From: Thiobacillaceae bacterium
Lineage (GTDB): Bacteria > Pseudomonadota > Gammaproteobacteria > Burkholderiales > Thiobacillaceae
Assembly: GCA_012274165.1 (NCBI GenBank)
Contig: JAAPAA010000169.1
Location: 1 to 6,884, forward strand
Direction: 5' to 3'
DNA: 6,884 nucleotides
In this document: in pieces, positions 1-6,827 of the stretch
Layout of the letters: the number at the start of each line of letters is the position of its first letter
Numbering within the stretch: position 1 is the stretch's first letter
Program-made: the position numbers and the translations under genes
Notes under the pieces: generated by a model
Seen by the model: only the letters and a program-made list of their open reading frames with translations
Database searches by the model: none
What the model was told of the DNA's origin: nothing

Positions 1-1
1 G

Positions 2-967
2 GCCGCTCGGGCGGCGCGGGCCGGATTGGCTGCGAATACTTTCGAGGTCATCGGGCGCGAGTGGTACGCCAAGGTATCGGCAAACATGGCGGAAAGCACG
101 AAAGACAATCTACTGCGCCGACTGGAAACGTACATCTATCCGAAGATTGGTGACCGACCGATTACCAGTATCGTCGCTGCCGATTTGATCGCGGTAATCG
201 AGCTTATTGAAAAGCGCGGCGCTCTGGACATTGCAAGACGAGCGCACAACATCATGGGGCGTATCTTCCGGTATGCCGTCGGTAGAAGTCTCGCAACCCG
301 CGATCCGTCGCGCGACATCGAGCTTGGAGACATCTTGCCGCCTACTGACGTACAGCATCATGCTTCAGTGATCGAACCGAAGGCCGTAGGGGGGCTGTTG
401 CGCGCCATTGAAGGATTCACTGGATCTTTGACCACACGGTGCGGACTGCGGTTTGCTGCGCTGGTATTCGTTCGACCGGGCGAGCTTCGGCACGCTGAGT
501 GGACAGAGTTTGATTTTGAAAAGGCTGAGTGGAGAATCCCTGCGGCCAAGATGAAGATGAGAGAGCAGCACATCGTCCCGTTGTCAGCGCAGGCCGTCAG
601 TATCCTCAAAGAGATTCAACCGTTGACCGGGCGCGGACGTTACGTGTTCCCAAGCGAGCGCGGCGATGGCAGGCCGATGAGCGAGAACACAGTTAATGCG
701 GCGCTACGCCGGATGGGTTACGCGAAGGAAGAAATGACGGGACACGGATTCCGAAGCACGGCATCGACGCTATTGCACGAACTTGGATTGCCGCATGCGG
801 TAATCGAGCGGCAGCTAGCGCACGGCGAACGCAACAAGGTATCCGCTGCGTACAACTTCGCGGAGCACCTGCCAGAGCGACGCAAGATGATGCAGCAATG
901 GGCGGACTACTTGGACAAGTTGAAGGCAGGAGCACAAGTTATACCGCTGCACGCTGACGCGGCTTGA
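2..967 (+). CDS. int: P4-family tyrosine integrase (5' end outside window)
   Basis: Site-specific recombinase that would integrate and excise the island at an attachment site, often a tRNA gene 3' end for this family. The reading frame is open to the left edge, so the TTG at 26 is probably internal and the N-terminal arm-binding region is missing; full-length relatives are about 400 residues. Counting from the TTG, residues 1-100 form the core-binding domain and 115-290 the catalytic domain. The catalytic set is visible: R150 in RPGELR, a hairpin lysine (probably K177), H240-x-x-R243 in HGFR, H266 in QLAH and the nucleophile Y276 in AAYN. The tail PERRKMMQQWADYLD is typical of the P4 group. 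No frameshift or missing residue is seen, so the enzyme looks intact. It reads toward the cargo, the usual arrangement when the attachment site lies upstream of int. Confidence 0.93.
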   Translation, partial: AARAARAGLAANTFEVIGREWYAKVSANMAESTKDNLLRRLETYIYPKIGDRPITSIVAADLIAVIELIEKRGALDIARRAHNIMGRIFRYAVGRSLATRDPSRDIELGDILPPTDVQHHASVIEPKAVGGLLRAIEGFTGSLTTRCGLRFAALVFVRPGELRHAEWTEFDFEKAEWRIPAAKMKMREQHIVPLSAQAVSILKEIQPLTGRGRYVFPSERGDGRPMSENTVNAALRRMGYAKEEMTGHGFRSTASTLLHELGLPHAVIERQLAHGERNKVSAAYNFAEHLPERRKMMQQWADYLDKLKAGAQVIPLHADAA

Positions 968-1351
968 GCGTTCACCGTTGCTCGTTTAAGGCAAAATCGG
1001 CCGTGCCAGTGAGTTCAAGGGTCAAGAAAGCGCGAACTAGAGCGGTATCCGTAATTCGTGATTGAGTTCGGTAATCGATATTACGACGCGAAAGAATGAG
1101 CGTTGACGTTGCGCCAGCATGTGAAACGGTGAACCTTTCAGTCCGACCAGATTGGGCTACTCAACAATAGGTGAAGTGGTTGTTCCGTGAGCAGTGGGAT
1201 GACGGTCCGGTCGTCGAATGTAGTGCCATGCGCGTTTCGCGGTCTAGTGGCGGTTTCCGTCAAGCGCGGCCACCACCAAAAGGGCTTTTCTTTCGATGCA
1301 ATGTGTTACATCATTGACGCTGGCGCAGCAATGAGAGCACAGGGAGATACC
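968..1351. other. Intergenic region between integrase and Ubl operon
   Basis: These 384 bases hold no convincing gene. The frame of the next gene stays open back to a GTG at 1187, but that upstream part has no recognisable protein features and no good ribosome binding site. No strong sigma-70 promoter was found: TTGACG hexamers at 1103-1108 and 1314-1319 lack a good -10 at the right spacing. A GTAAT/ATTAC inverted pair around CGAT lies at 1071-1084, and a 10-base inverted pair lies at 970-979 and 1125-1134. No clear hairpin followed by a T-tract ends the integrase transcript. The operon promoter is expected here but could not be located. Confidence 0.6.
1341..1346 (+). promoter_or_regulatory. 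Ribosome binding site of the Ubl gene
   Basis: AGGGAG lies five bases before the ATG at 1352. It is the best Shine-Dalgarno match in this area and decides the start in favour of 1352 over the in-frame ATG at 1331 and the GTG at 1187. Confidence 0.7.
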
Positions 1352-1615
1352 ATGACGAACGACCATGAAAAGCAGAAGAACGCCAAGACCTACGAGTATT
1401 TCGTTAACCAGGATCGCTACGAAACCGACCAGCCCGCGCTCACCGGGGCGCAGATCAAAGCGCGCATTCCGAACCTCCAGCCAGGAACTGGGTTGTCGCT
1501 GGAAGGTCACGGTCATGACCCCGATCGGCTTATAGGCGACGACGAATTGGTGCAGTTGGACACGGGTCACGGGCCCGCGAGGTTTACGCTGGTGCCCCCC
1601 GCAACTTTCGGCTGA
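1352..1615 (+). CDS. Ubiquitin-like protein, multiubiquitin family, single domain
   Basis: An 87-residue beta-grasp ubiquitin-like modifier, the likely substrate of the E1 and E2 encoded next. Residues 1-13 are a polar, probably disordered tail. The single Ubl domain runs from about residue 14 (YEYFVNQDRY) to 87. The TGAQIKARI segment (31-39) fits the domain's helix, and the end RFTLVPPATFG matches the way multiubiquitin-family domains close. The last codon before the stop encodes Gly, so the reactive C-terminus is exposed without processing. Many relatives carry two or more tandem domains; this has one. It has no Cys. The E2 gene starts two bases after the stop, pointing to translational coupling. 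The family call rests on pattern recognition of domain shape and C-terminus and is supported by the E2 and E1 neighbours. Confidence 0.85.
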   Translation: MTNDHEKQKNAKTYEYFVNQDRYETDQPALTGAQIKARIPNLQPGTGLSLEGHGHDPDRLIGDDELVQLDTGHGPARFTLVPPATFG

Positions 1616-1617
1616 GC

Positions 1618-1998
1618 ATGGGACCGATTGACATTCACCTGGAGCGTTTGCGTACACGCGTTGGTGAAGTCCAGTCTCAAGAGGTACCTAGTACCGGCTG
1701 GGTGATTCGCGTCCCGAGCGTGGCCTTGCCGGTGGGCTGGAACAAGCAGGTCATCCGGGTATCGTTTGTCGCGCCACAGGGCTACCCTTTCGCAAAGCCG
1801 GATTGCTTCTGGACCGATAACGACTTGCGACTGGCCAACGGGAACATGCCGCAGAATGCGCAGCTCAATAATCCGATTCCCGGCGTACCGGATTCGCTGC
1901 TCTGGTTCTCGTGGCACGTCGATCCGTGGAATCCGAATCGCGATGACCTTCTGACCTGGTTCGCGCTTATCAAGCAGCGACTATCGAAACCGCAATAA
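1618..1998 (+). CDS. E2/UBC-fold protein (prokaryotic E2 family E-like)
   Basis: A 126-residue protein expected to work as, or to be derived from, a ubiquitin-conjugating enzyme that receives the Ubl from the E1. The core matches the E2 order of elements: strands at 27-34 and 44-51, the GYPFAKPDCFW segment (55-65) corresponding to the E2 YP-x-x-P-P-x-V-x-F signature, then a long loop, then WHVDPWNP (99-106) corresponding to the W-x-P after the active site, and a final helix 109-122. The only Cys is C63, in the strand of the YPF signature and not at the canonical site. By my hand alignment the catalytic-Cys column falls near L95/W96, with S93 and S98 close by. The gene lies two bases after the Ubl stop and two bases before the E1 start. 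It could be a scaffold E2 or one using another nucleophile. Confidence 0.8.
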   Translation: MGPIDIHLERLRTRVGEVQSQEVPSTGWVIRVPSVALPVGWNKQVIRVSFVAPQGYPFAKPDCFWTDNDLRLANGNMPQNAQLNNPIPGVPDSLLWFSWHVDPWNPNRDDLLTWFALIKQRLSKPQ

Positions 1999-2000
1999 AT

Positions 2001-3344
2001 ATGATCATTGCTTTTGAACAAGCCGCGGTGGAAGACCTGCAGCAGCGAGCGGCGAGCGATTCGCGGGAGACCTGCGCCAGCGGGCTGGTCGCCCCAGCAG
2101 GCTACCGAGGTGGCGTTGCTCGCTATGTTGTCCGTGAGATGAAGCCAGTACCGGAAAGTGCCTATCTGTCCCGTACAACGACCGGTGCCACTTTGTCGCC
2201 TGGATATTGCGTCGAACTCGCGAATTGTGCACGCGCAGCAGGGCTTGGGGTCGTGCTGGCGCACACGCATACTGGCGATGGGGCACTCCAACGCTTCTCA
2301 GCCCTAGACGATCGCGGAGAAGAGTCGTTGAAACACTACTTCGAGCGGCGTGTCGCGGGGCAGTATCACGTGGCAGTAATGTTCACGAAGCAGGGGGGGC
2401 AATGCCGGCAACTTGGCTCACCGGATCTCGCTAGGCTGCAGGTCGTAGGCAAGGACCTTCGGTGGCTGCACGACAAGCCGGCGGCCACAAGCTCGCTACC
2501 ACCTAGGTTCGCTCGCCAAGTGCTCGCGTTCGGGCCGTCCGTTCAGCAAACCCTCGGCTCATTACGCGTCGCGATCGTAGGCTCTGGTGGCACCGGCGCG
2601 TTCGTCGCCACGGAATTGGCTTACCTGGGCGTGACCGACTTTCTGCTTGTGGATCCCGATGTGGTGGATGAGAGCAATTTGAACCGGCTCGTTGGCGCCA
2701 CACCAGATGATATTGGAAAGGCCAAGGTCGAAATGACGGCTCGCTGGATTAAGTCAGTTAACCCCAATGCGAAGTGCCACGAAGCGATGGCCGATGTTGT
2801 CGATGAGCAAGTTGCCTCGATGTTACTTGACAGTGATTTCATTTTTTTGTGTACCGATTCGCATGCGAGTCGCGCCGTTGTCAACCAGATCGCCTACCAG
2901 TTCCTAATCCCGTGCATCGATATTGGGGTTGCAATACACACAGCTAATGGCGTTGTGAACCATGTGGTGGGGCGAATGCAGATGCTATCCAGCGGTCTCC
3001 CATGCCTGGCGTGCGCCGGATGGATCGACCCCAACCAAGTGCGGCTGGAGATGATGAGTTCAGAGCAGCGCCGGCGTGACCCGTACGTTAATGGGGAAGG
3101 TGTTCCCCAACCGGCGGTGATCTCTCTCAATGGGGCAGTGTCGTCGGTGGCGATCACCACCTTCTTGTCCGCGGTCGCTGCCATTCCTTCGTCTGCACGC
3201 ATGGTGCACTATGACGCAATGCGTGGGTCGATGAGGCCGACCGTAATGATCCCCGATCCGGACTGCATTGTTTGTTCCACTGCCGGTGCCCTCGCGCGAG
3301 GAGAAACCTGGTCATTGCCGACCCGTCACCATGTCAGCGATTAG
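2001..3344 (+). CDS. JAB/JAMM deconjugase fused to ThiF/E1 adenylyltransferase
   Basis: A 447-residue two-domain enzyme that should both activate the Ubl and remove it from targets. The N-terminal JAB/JAMM metalloprotease domain (about 1-150) shows E23, H88-x-H90 and S100-x-x-D103, the zinc and catalytic set; the HxH to Ser spacing is nine residues against the common seven. The C-terminal ThiF/E1 domain (about 165-430) shows the nucleotide loop G194-x-G-G-x-G199, acidic D218/D220, NLNR at 226-229, K240/K242 and D286. Two CxxC pairs (C335/C338 and C422/C425) form the structural zinc site of ThiF/MoeB proteins. No Cys lies between them, where ThiF-type enzymes carry the catalytic Cys; the matching segment reads YVNGEGVPQP. 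It lacks the long Cys-domain insertion of larger E1s. Its 3' end overlaps the kinase-like gene by 14 bases. The family assignment is firm; activity is inferred. Confidence 0.92.
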   Translation: MIIAFEQAAVEDLQQRAASDSRETCASGLVAPAGYRGGVARYVVREMKPVPESAYLSRTTTGATLSPGYCVELANCARAAGLGVVLAHTHTGDGALQRFSALDDRGEESLKHYFERRVAGQYHVAVMFTKQGGQCRQLGSPDLARLQVVGKDLRWLHDKPAATSSLPPRFARQVLAFGPSVQQTLGSLRVAIVGSGGTGAFVATELAYLGVTDFLLVDPDVVDESNLNRLVGATPDDIGKAKVEMTARWIKSVNPNAKCHEAMADVVDEQVASMLLDSDFIFLCTDSHASRAVVNQIAYQFLIPCIDIGVAIHTANGVVNHVVGRMQMLSSGLPCLACAGWIDPNQVRLEMMSSEQRRRDPYVNGEGVPQPAVISLNGAVSSVAITTFLSAVAAIPSSARMVHYDAMRGSMRPTVMIPDPDCIVCSTAGALARGETWSLPTRHHVSD

Positions 3345-4833
3345 CCGAAATGTCGTGTACTGGTTTGGGCTGTCGCCGAACGCCGAGGAAGAGCGCGAGT
3401 TCACGCGTCGCGACCTAGTTATCCGAACGCTGGCGGACGGCAAATCGGTAGATTTTAAACTAGCGCGTGCTGTCGTCTACTGCGCCCGACCGCCCGGCGT
3501 GCCTGCGGCGTCAGGGCAACTGAACAGGATCCGCAATGCCCTCGACAATGGCCTCATGGTGTATTTAATCGCCGCCGATGACGCAATCCAAGCGCATCTC
3601 CAGCGAGAAGTCCCAGAGGCCGCACGGACGGGGCACATTGTGGCGAACGTGCGCGCCCGCACTGGTGATGTGCCGGCCTTCGAGCCCGCGGAGAATATTG
3701 CGCGCCATCTCGCGGGACGTCACGCCAGCGCTGAACTTGAAATTCGACTTCCGCACGGTGTAACGCTTACCGGCGAGAAAGAGTTCTTTGTGCGGCGTGC
3801 CTTTAATGACTGCGCAGTAGTTACGCTCGATCCGATGTCGGGTGGCCGATCGGCATCCGCTTTCTCCGCCCAAGCTACGCTGATCGCTTCAGAGGTTGGT
3901 CCGCGGCCGCTGCCGTTCTTCGTCAAGCTCGACGATTCACAGAAGATTCTGAACGAAGCGTCGAACTACGAGCTCTACGCGAGCCACCATATTCCATGGT
4001 ATCTGCGCCCCAATCTAGACGCGTCACGCTGCCTGTACGGCGTGGAGCACGGTATTCTCGTCGGTAGCTTCGTCGAGCATTCGGAGTCACTCTGGGAGGC
4101 GGTGCTCAAGGGTAAAGGGCCACGCTACATTCACGCGCTTTTCGAGGATACCTTGATGGGCTGGCGAAGTCAGGCTTATAGGCGGCCACCATCGAACGGC
4201 CGATTGGCGTGCAGCCTGGATAGCGTATTTAAATGGGACAAGGTGCCACAGAAGACGGTGGATCGTGCTGCGGAACACGGGGCGGTGTACTCTCAGAAAG
4301 ATCTGTGGGAGCAGTTGATCAATCTGCCTGAACAACGGTGGCGTGCGGCGCCAATGCATGGTGATATGCATGCCGAGAACGTGCGTGTGCGCAACAATGA
4401 CGCGATCATTATCGATCTCGCGAATGTGCGTTCCGGGCCGCTGTGCGCAGACGTGGCGAGCCTCGAAGTCTGGCTGGCGTTTGAAGTTCCGAGCTCTCCC
4501 GATCAAGTACCTGACCGCGCAGTCTGGACACAGGTTGTAAACCAGTTGTACGCGCCTGCGGATGTTTCTCGGCCACCGAATCTCGGGACGACAGACGTCG
4601 GTCTGGATTGGTTGCATTCGTGTGCGCGTCAAACGCGCATGATTGGGAGTGCCATCTGCGAATGCGACACAGAGTACGCTACTGCTATCGCACTGCATTT
4701 GCTTAGGCGTGCACAGTATGTCGAAGATGGGAGTGAGGAAGACGCGTATCGTCGCGGTCTAGCGTATTTTTTGGGATCTCAGCTCGTCTGCTGGCTGACG
4801 ATGAAGGCGTCTACTGTGACTGTCGCACCGTGA
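3331..4833 (+). CDS. Kinase/APH-like phosphotransferase with Rossmann-like N-terminal domain
   Basis: A 500-residue protein, starting at the ATG inside the E1 3' end; the frame is open back to 3268. Residues 1-130 alternate predicted strands (8-14, 29-34, 46-51, 75-81, 102-108) and helices, like a receiver or flavodoxin fold, without a clear phosphoacceptor set. Residues 160-490 look like a kinase/aminoglycoside-phosphotransferase fold: Gly/Ser-rich loop SGGRSASAF (170-178), ATP lysine K199 in FFVKL, helix glutamate E209 or E214, catalytic loop H343-G-D345-x4-N350, metal-binding D362 in IIIDLAN, and D374 in the LCADVA segment. All core residues are present, so it is probably active on ATP. 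It resembles the kinase-like TCAD9 domain of bacterial conflict systems, from memory and unverified. Its position between E1-JAB and DUF6527 ties it to the Ubl pathway. The substrate is unknown: protein, small molecule, or the Ubl itself. Confidence 0.75.
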   Translation: MSAISRNVVYWFGLSPNAEEEREFTRRDLVIRTLADGKSVDFKLARAVVYCARPPGVPAASGQLNRIRNALDNGLMVYLIAADDAIQAHLQREVPEAARTGHIVANVRARTGDVPAFEPAENIARHLAGRHASAELEIRLPHGVTLTGEKEFFVRRAFNDCAVVTLDPMSGGRSASAFSAQATLIASEVGPRPLPFFVKLDDSQKILNEASNYELYASHHIPWYLRPNLDASRCLYGVEHGILVGSFVEHSESLWEAVLKGKGPRYIHALFEDTLMGWRSQAYRRPPSNGRLACSLDSVFKWDKVPQKTVDRAAEHGAVYSQKDLWEQLINLPEQRWRAAPMHGDMHAENVRVRNNDAIIIDLANVRSGPLCADVASLEVWLAFEVPSSPDQVPDRAVWTQVVNQLYAPADVSRPPNLGTTDVGLDWLHSCARQTRMIGSAICECDTEYATAIALHLLRRAQYVEDGSEEDAYRRGLAYFLGSQLVCWLTMKASTVTVAP

Positions 4834-5339
4834 ATCGCGCCAATCGAATGGCACTCACTGGCGAAGTGGCCCATCGCCACGAGGCCGACGGCCACTTGAG
4901 AGGACCCGGAACCGCGGTATTAGTCCACCGCGGCGTGCATCGATCGGTGGTCATCGCTTGTCCCGATGGCTGCGGCGACACTCTGACCGTCAATCTGGAC
5001 GGACGCTCAGGCCCAGCTTGGCGGTTCTATAGTGATCGTCAGGGCATGTCGTTGTATCCGTCAGTATGGCGCGACAGCGGCTGCCGTAGTCACTTCATTG
5101 TCTGGCATTCACGGATCTATTGGTGCGACTGGAAAGAGGACGCACTAGACGAGGACAACGCCGCGCTCGAAAATCGTGTTCGTGACATTCTGACGCCAGC
5201 TCTTACACCGTATGCAACGCTGGCGGACCGACTTGGCGAGGTGCCGTGGGCAGTGCTGGTTGCGTGCAATCGATTGGTGTCTAAGCATCAAGCCATTGAA
5301 GGCAAGGGTGCGAATAGGGGAAAGTTTAGACGATCATGA
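4830..5339 (+). CDS. DUF6527-type protein with four cysteines
   Basis: A 169-residue protein starting at a GTG that overlaps the kinase stop by four bases (GTGA); an in-frame ATG at 4848 would remove six residues. Residues 26-100 form a compact beta-rich, possibly zinc-binding domain: C44-x3-C48 in CPDGCGD, the block SLYPSVW (74-80), C85-R-S-H88-F, and IYWC ending at C99. This spacing of cysteines and the PSVW and CRSH blocks is what I recognise as DUF6527, a family seen beside bacterial ubiquitin-like operons. From memory its domain has been given a Bub-system name, which should be confirmed. Residues 100-169 are helical and charged, with a basic tail (GKFRRS). It is the last gene of the operon. 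Its role is not settled by the sequence; a deconjugating peptidase or a target-recognition partner are both possible. Confidence 0.75.
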   Translation: MNRANRMALTGEVAHRHEADGHLRGPGTAVLVHRGVHRSVVIACPDGCGDTLTVNLDGRSGPAWRFYSDRQGMSLYPSVWRDSGCRSHFIVWHSRIYWCDWKEDALDEDNAALENRVRDILTPALTPYATLADRLGEVPWAVLVACNRLVSKHQAIEGKGANRGKFRRS

Positions 5340-5636
5340 ATCCGAGTCGGCTGCGTGCGAAAGCTACCTGCGGACGTTTTCGGCCGTTGCGGCATCGCGT
5401 GTTCTGACATAAGCCGCGATCTACGCTATACGTGTTGCGTCGGTCTTACCTCAATCGGCCTCTGTGCCCACCTACTACGTGCCCTGGATGAGCGTAAAAG
5501 ACCTTTGACCGCATACTGTATATAATTACAGCTGCTCGTCAGGGTCCCTGCGACGTCATGGTCTCGGACATCGCGTGAGGCACGGCGAGTGTGTGAATCG
5601 AAACGATTAATGCCAACTCCCCCGTGGACAGAAAAC
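5340..5636. other. Intergenic region with SOS control site
   Basis: About 300 bases between the Ubl operon and the next gene. Its main content is the LexA box at 5514-5533. A 23-codon frame opens with an ATGA overlap at 5336 and stops at 5407, but it has no protein-like features. A weak 7-base stem (5387-5393 with 5413-5419, one wobble pair) lies after the operon but has no T-tract, so it is not called a terminator. Confidence 0.6.
5514..5533 (+). promoter_or_regulatory. LexA (SOS) box
   Basis: The site tactgtatataattacagct contains CTGT-N8-ACAG with an all-AT centre and matches 16 of 20 positions of the E. coli consensus TACTGTATATATATACAGTA. The centre contains TATAAT (5521-5526), which could be the -10 hexamer of the promoter it represses; the matching -35 at 17 bases (5498-5503, aagacc) is weak. 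The box lies 103 bases before the ATG at 5637 and after the Ubl operon, so it most likely controls the 5637 gene and its partner. LexA binding would block polymerase until DNA damage. Confidence 0.75.
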
Positions 5637-6827
5637 ATGGCCGGGCAATATTCGCATTTGCAGTTCTTCCGCCGCACGCCCAACGGGCTGCTTGCGCGTT
5701 ACTTCAAGGAGAAGCACGGCGTCTTGCACGACATCGCCTTCGACAAGCTGAACGAGATGGAGGCGGAGCCGATTTTCCAGGGCGTGATGGCGTTGCCCGA
5801 CGACAAGCAAGCGCAGATCGAGGCGGAGTGCCAGGACATTGATGCCATGGCCTGCCAGGGCGGCGTGAAGGCGCTTGCGGATGAAGCGGATTTTCACCAG
5901 GACAAGGCGTTTCCGGCCGCTATCTCCAACATCGACGGATTTCATGGTGCGGTCATGTGGGCGTTCCTGGAGCATCCCCGTTACTGGACAGGCGCCACGC
6001 TATTCCTGCAGGCGGACAATATATCGGAATCGCTCTGGAAAAAGCGGAACGACCTGCCGCATCTGACGCCCGACGTGGACAACGAAAACGTTGAGCGGCT
6101 TGCCGCAGCTATTGGCGAGCATTTCCATAGCAAGGAAGGTCGTGGCCGCAACTGCAAGGTAGAAGTTTTCCGGCGGTACGAGAAAGAGTATTTCTTCGCG
6201 TATCCGGAGGACTTCGCGCAATCGGGCCTGGAGTGGATGCGCAATGCACTTGCTCCCCGATCGCGCCATCCCGCATTCGAAATCATTTTCGTATATTCCG
6301 AAACTGAGGGCTCACTCGACATCCATGCCCCGCGAAACACAGTGGCGGTACCCGAACTGCAGCGGATCTTCGCCGAGACCATTCTCAAGTTCGATGACCT
6401 GGACGAGCTCGCGGATGATAACCGGGTCTATGCCCTGGATGCGCTGGCGGACCGGGATTTTGAATTTACGTACCCGGCGGACTGCGGCATCGAATCAGTG
6501 GCGGTGCGTCGGCTTCGCTTCAGTCTGATAAGCGGCAAGAAGCGCCGCGTGATTGTGGAAGCGGACCCGGCAGGCGATGCGAAGGCGGTTTACGACCTGC
6601 TGGATAAGATCAGCCTGCCGCCGTTTCACGTCACCCAGGCGGAGATCAAAGTCACGTTTGCTCCCACACCCGGCGTGCGGGGGCGCATGCGGAGCTTCAA
6701 GATCAGTTACCCCAACTGGTGCGCGCTGCGCCACGACGCGCGCGACTTGATCATCCGGAAGATGCTTATCGATTCCGGCATCGAGCCGATGGAGCCGAAG
6801 ATCGACGAGGAAGCCGACGACAAATGA
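5637..6827 (+). CDS. Unrecognised 396-residue cytoplasmic protein
   Basis: I do not recognise a named family. The protein has no signal peptide, membrane segment or nucleotide-binding loop that I can see. It begins HLQFFRRTPNGLLARYF, has a Trp/Phe-rich stretch near residues 105-135 (GFHGAVMWAFLEHPRYW), a mixed alpha/beta middle with YFFAYPEDFAQSGLEW, and an acidic tail (EPKIDEEADDK). The frame is also open from GTG 5589, which has GAGG eight bases upstream, and from ATG 5610; ATG 5637 was chosen because the globular-looking sequence starts there, with only a weak TGGA as ribosome site. A LexA box upstream suggests SOS induction. Its stop overlaps the next ATG (ATGA), so the two are translated together and may act as a pair. 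The gene is intact and its protein-like composition makes it real. Confidence 0.72.
   Translation: MAGQYSHLQFFRRTPNGLLARYFKEKHGVLHDIAFDKLNEMEAEPIFQGVMALPDDKQAQIEAECQDIDAMACQGGVKALADEADFHQDKAFPAAISNIDGFHGAVMWAFLEHPRYWTGATLFLQADNISESLWKKRNDLPHLTPDVDNENVERLAAAIGEHFHSKEGRGRNCKVEVFRRYEKEYFFAYPEDFAQSGLEWMRNALAPRSRHPAFEIIFVYSETEGSLDIHAPRNTVAVPELQRIFAETILKFDDLDELADDNRVYALDALADRDFEFTYPADCGIESVAVRRLRFSLISGKKRRVIVEADPAGDAKAVYDLLDKISLPPFHVTQAEIKVTFAPTPGVRGRMRSFKISYPNWCALRHDARDLIIRKMLIDSGIEPMEPKIDEEADDK

Noticed and set aside
1187..1351. N-terminal extension of the Ubl from the GTG at 1187
   Set aside because: The extra 55 residues have no domain character, the GTG has no good ribosome site, and AGGGAG sits at ideal spacing before ATG 1352.
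3268..3330. Longer kinase-like protein starting at 3268
   Set aside because: It would overlap the E1 gene by 77 bases, and the added residues (Pro-rich, basic) are not typical; the ATG at 3331 gives a 14-base overlap and begins right before the first strand.
4087..4698. 203-codon ORF on the minus strand
   Set aside because: It lies wholly inside the kinase-like gene, whose catalytic motifs are intact; long antisense frames are common in GC-rich genes.
5336..5407. 23-residue ORF starting with an ATGA overlap after the DUF6527-type gene
   Set aside because: Very short, Arg-rich and without protein-like features; most likely chance.
5387..5419. Possible terminator hairpin after the operon
   Set aside because: A 7-base stem with a G-T pair, a 19-base loop and no T-tract; too weak for an intrinsic terminator.
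5505..5526. Promoter with TTGACC at 5505-5510 and TATAAT at 5521-5526
   Set aside because: The spacer is only 10 bases, too short for sigma-70; if TATAAT is a -10, its -35 is the weak aagacc at 5498-5503.
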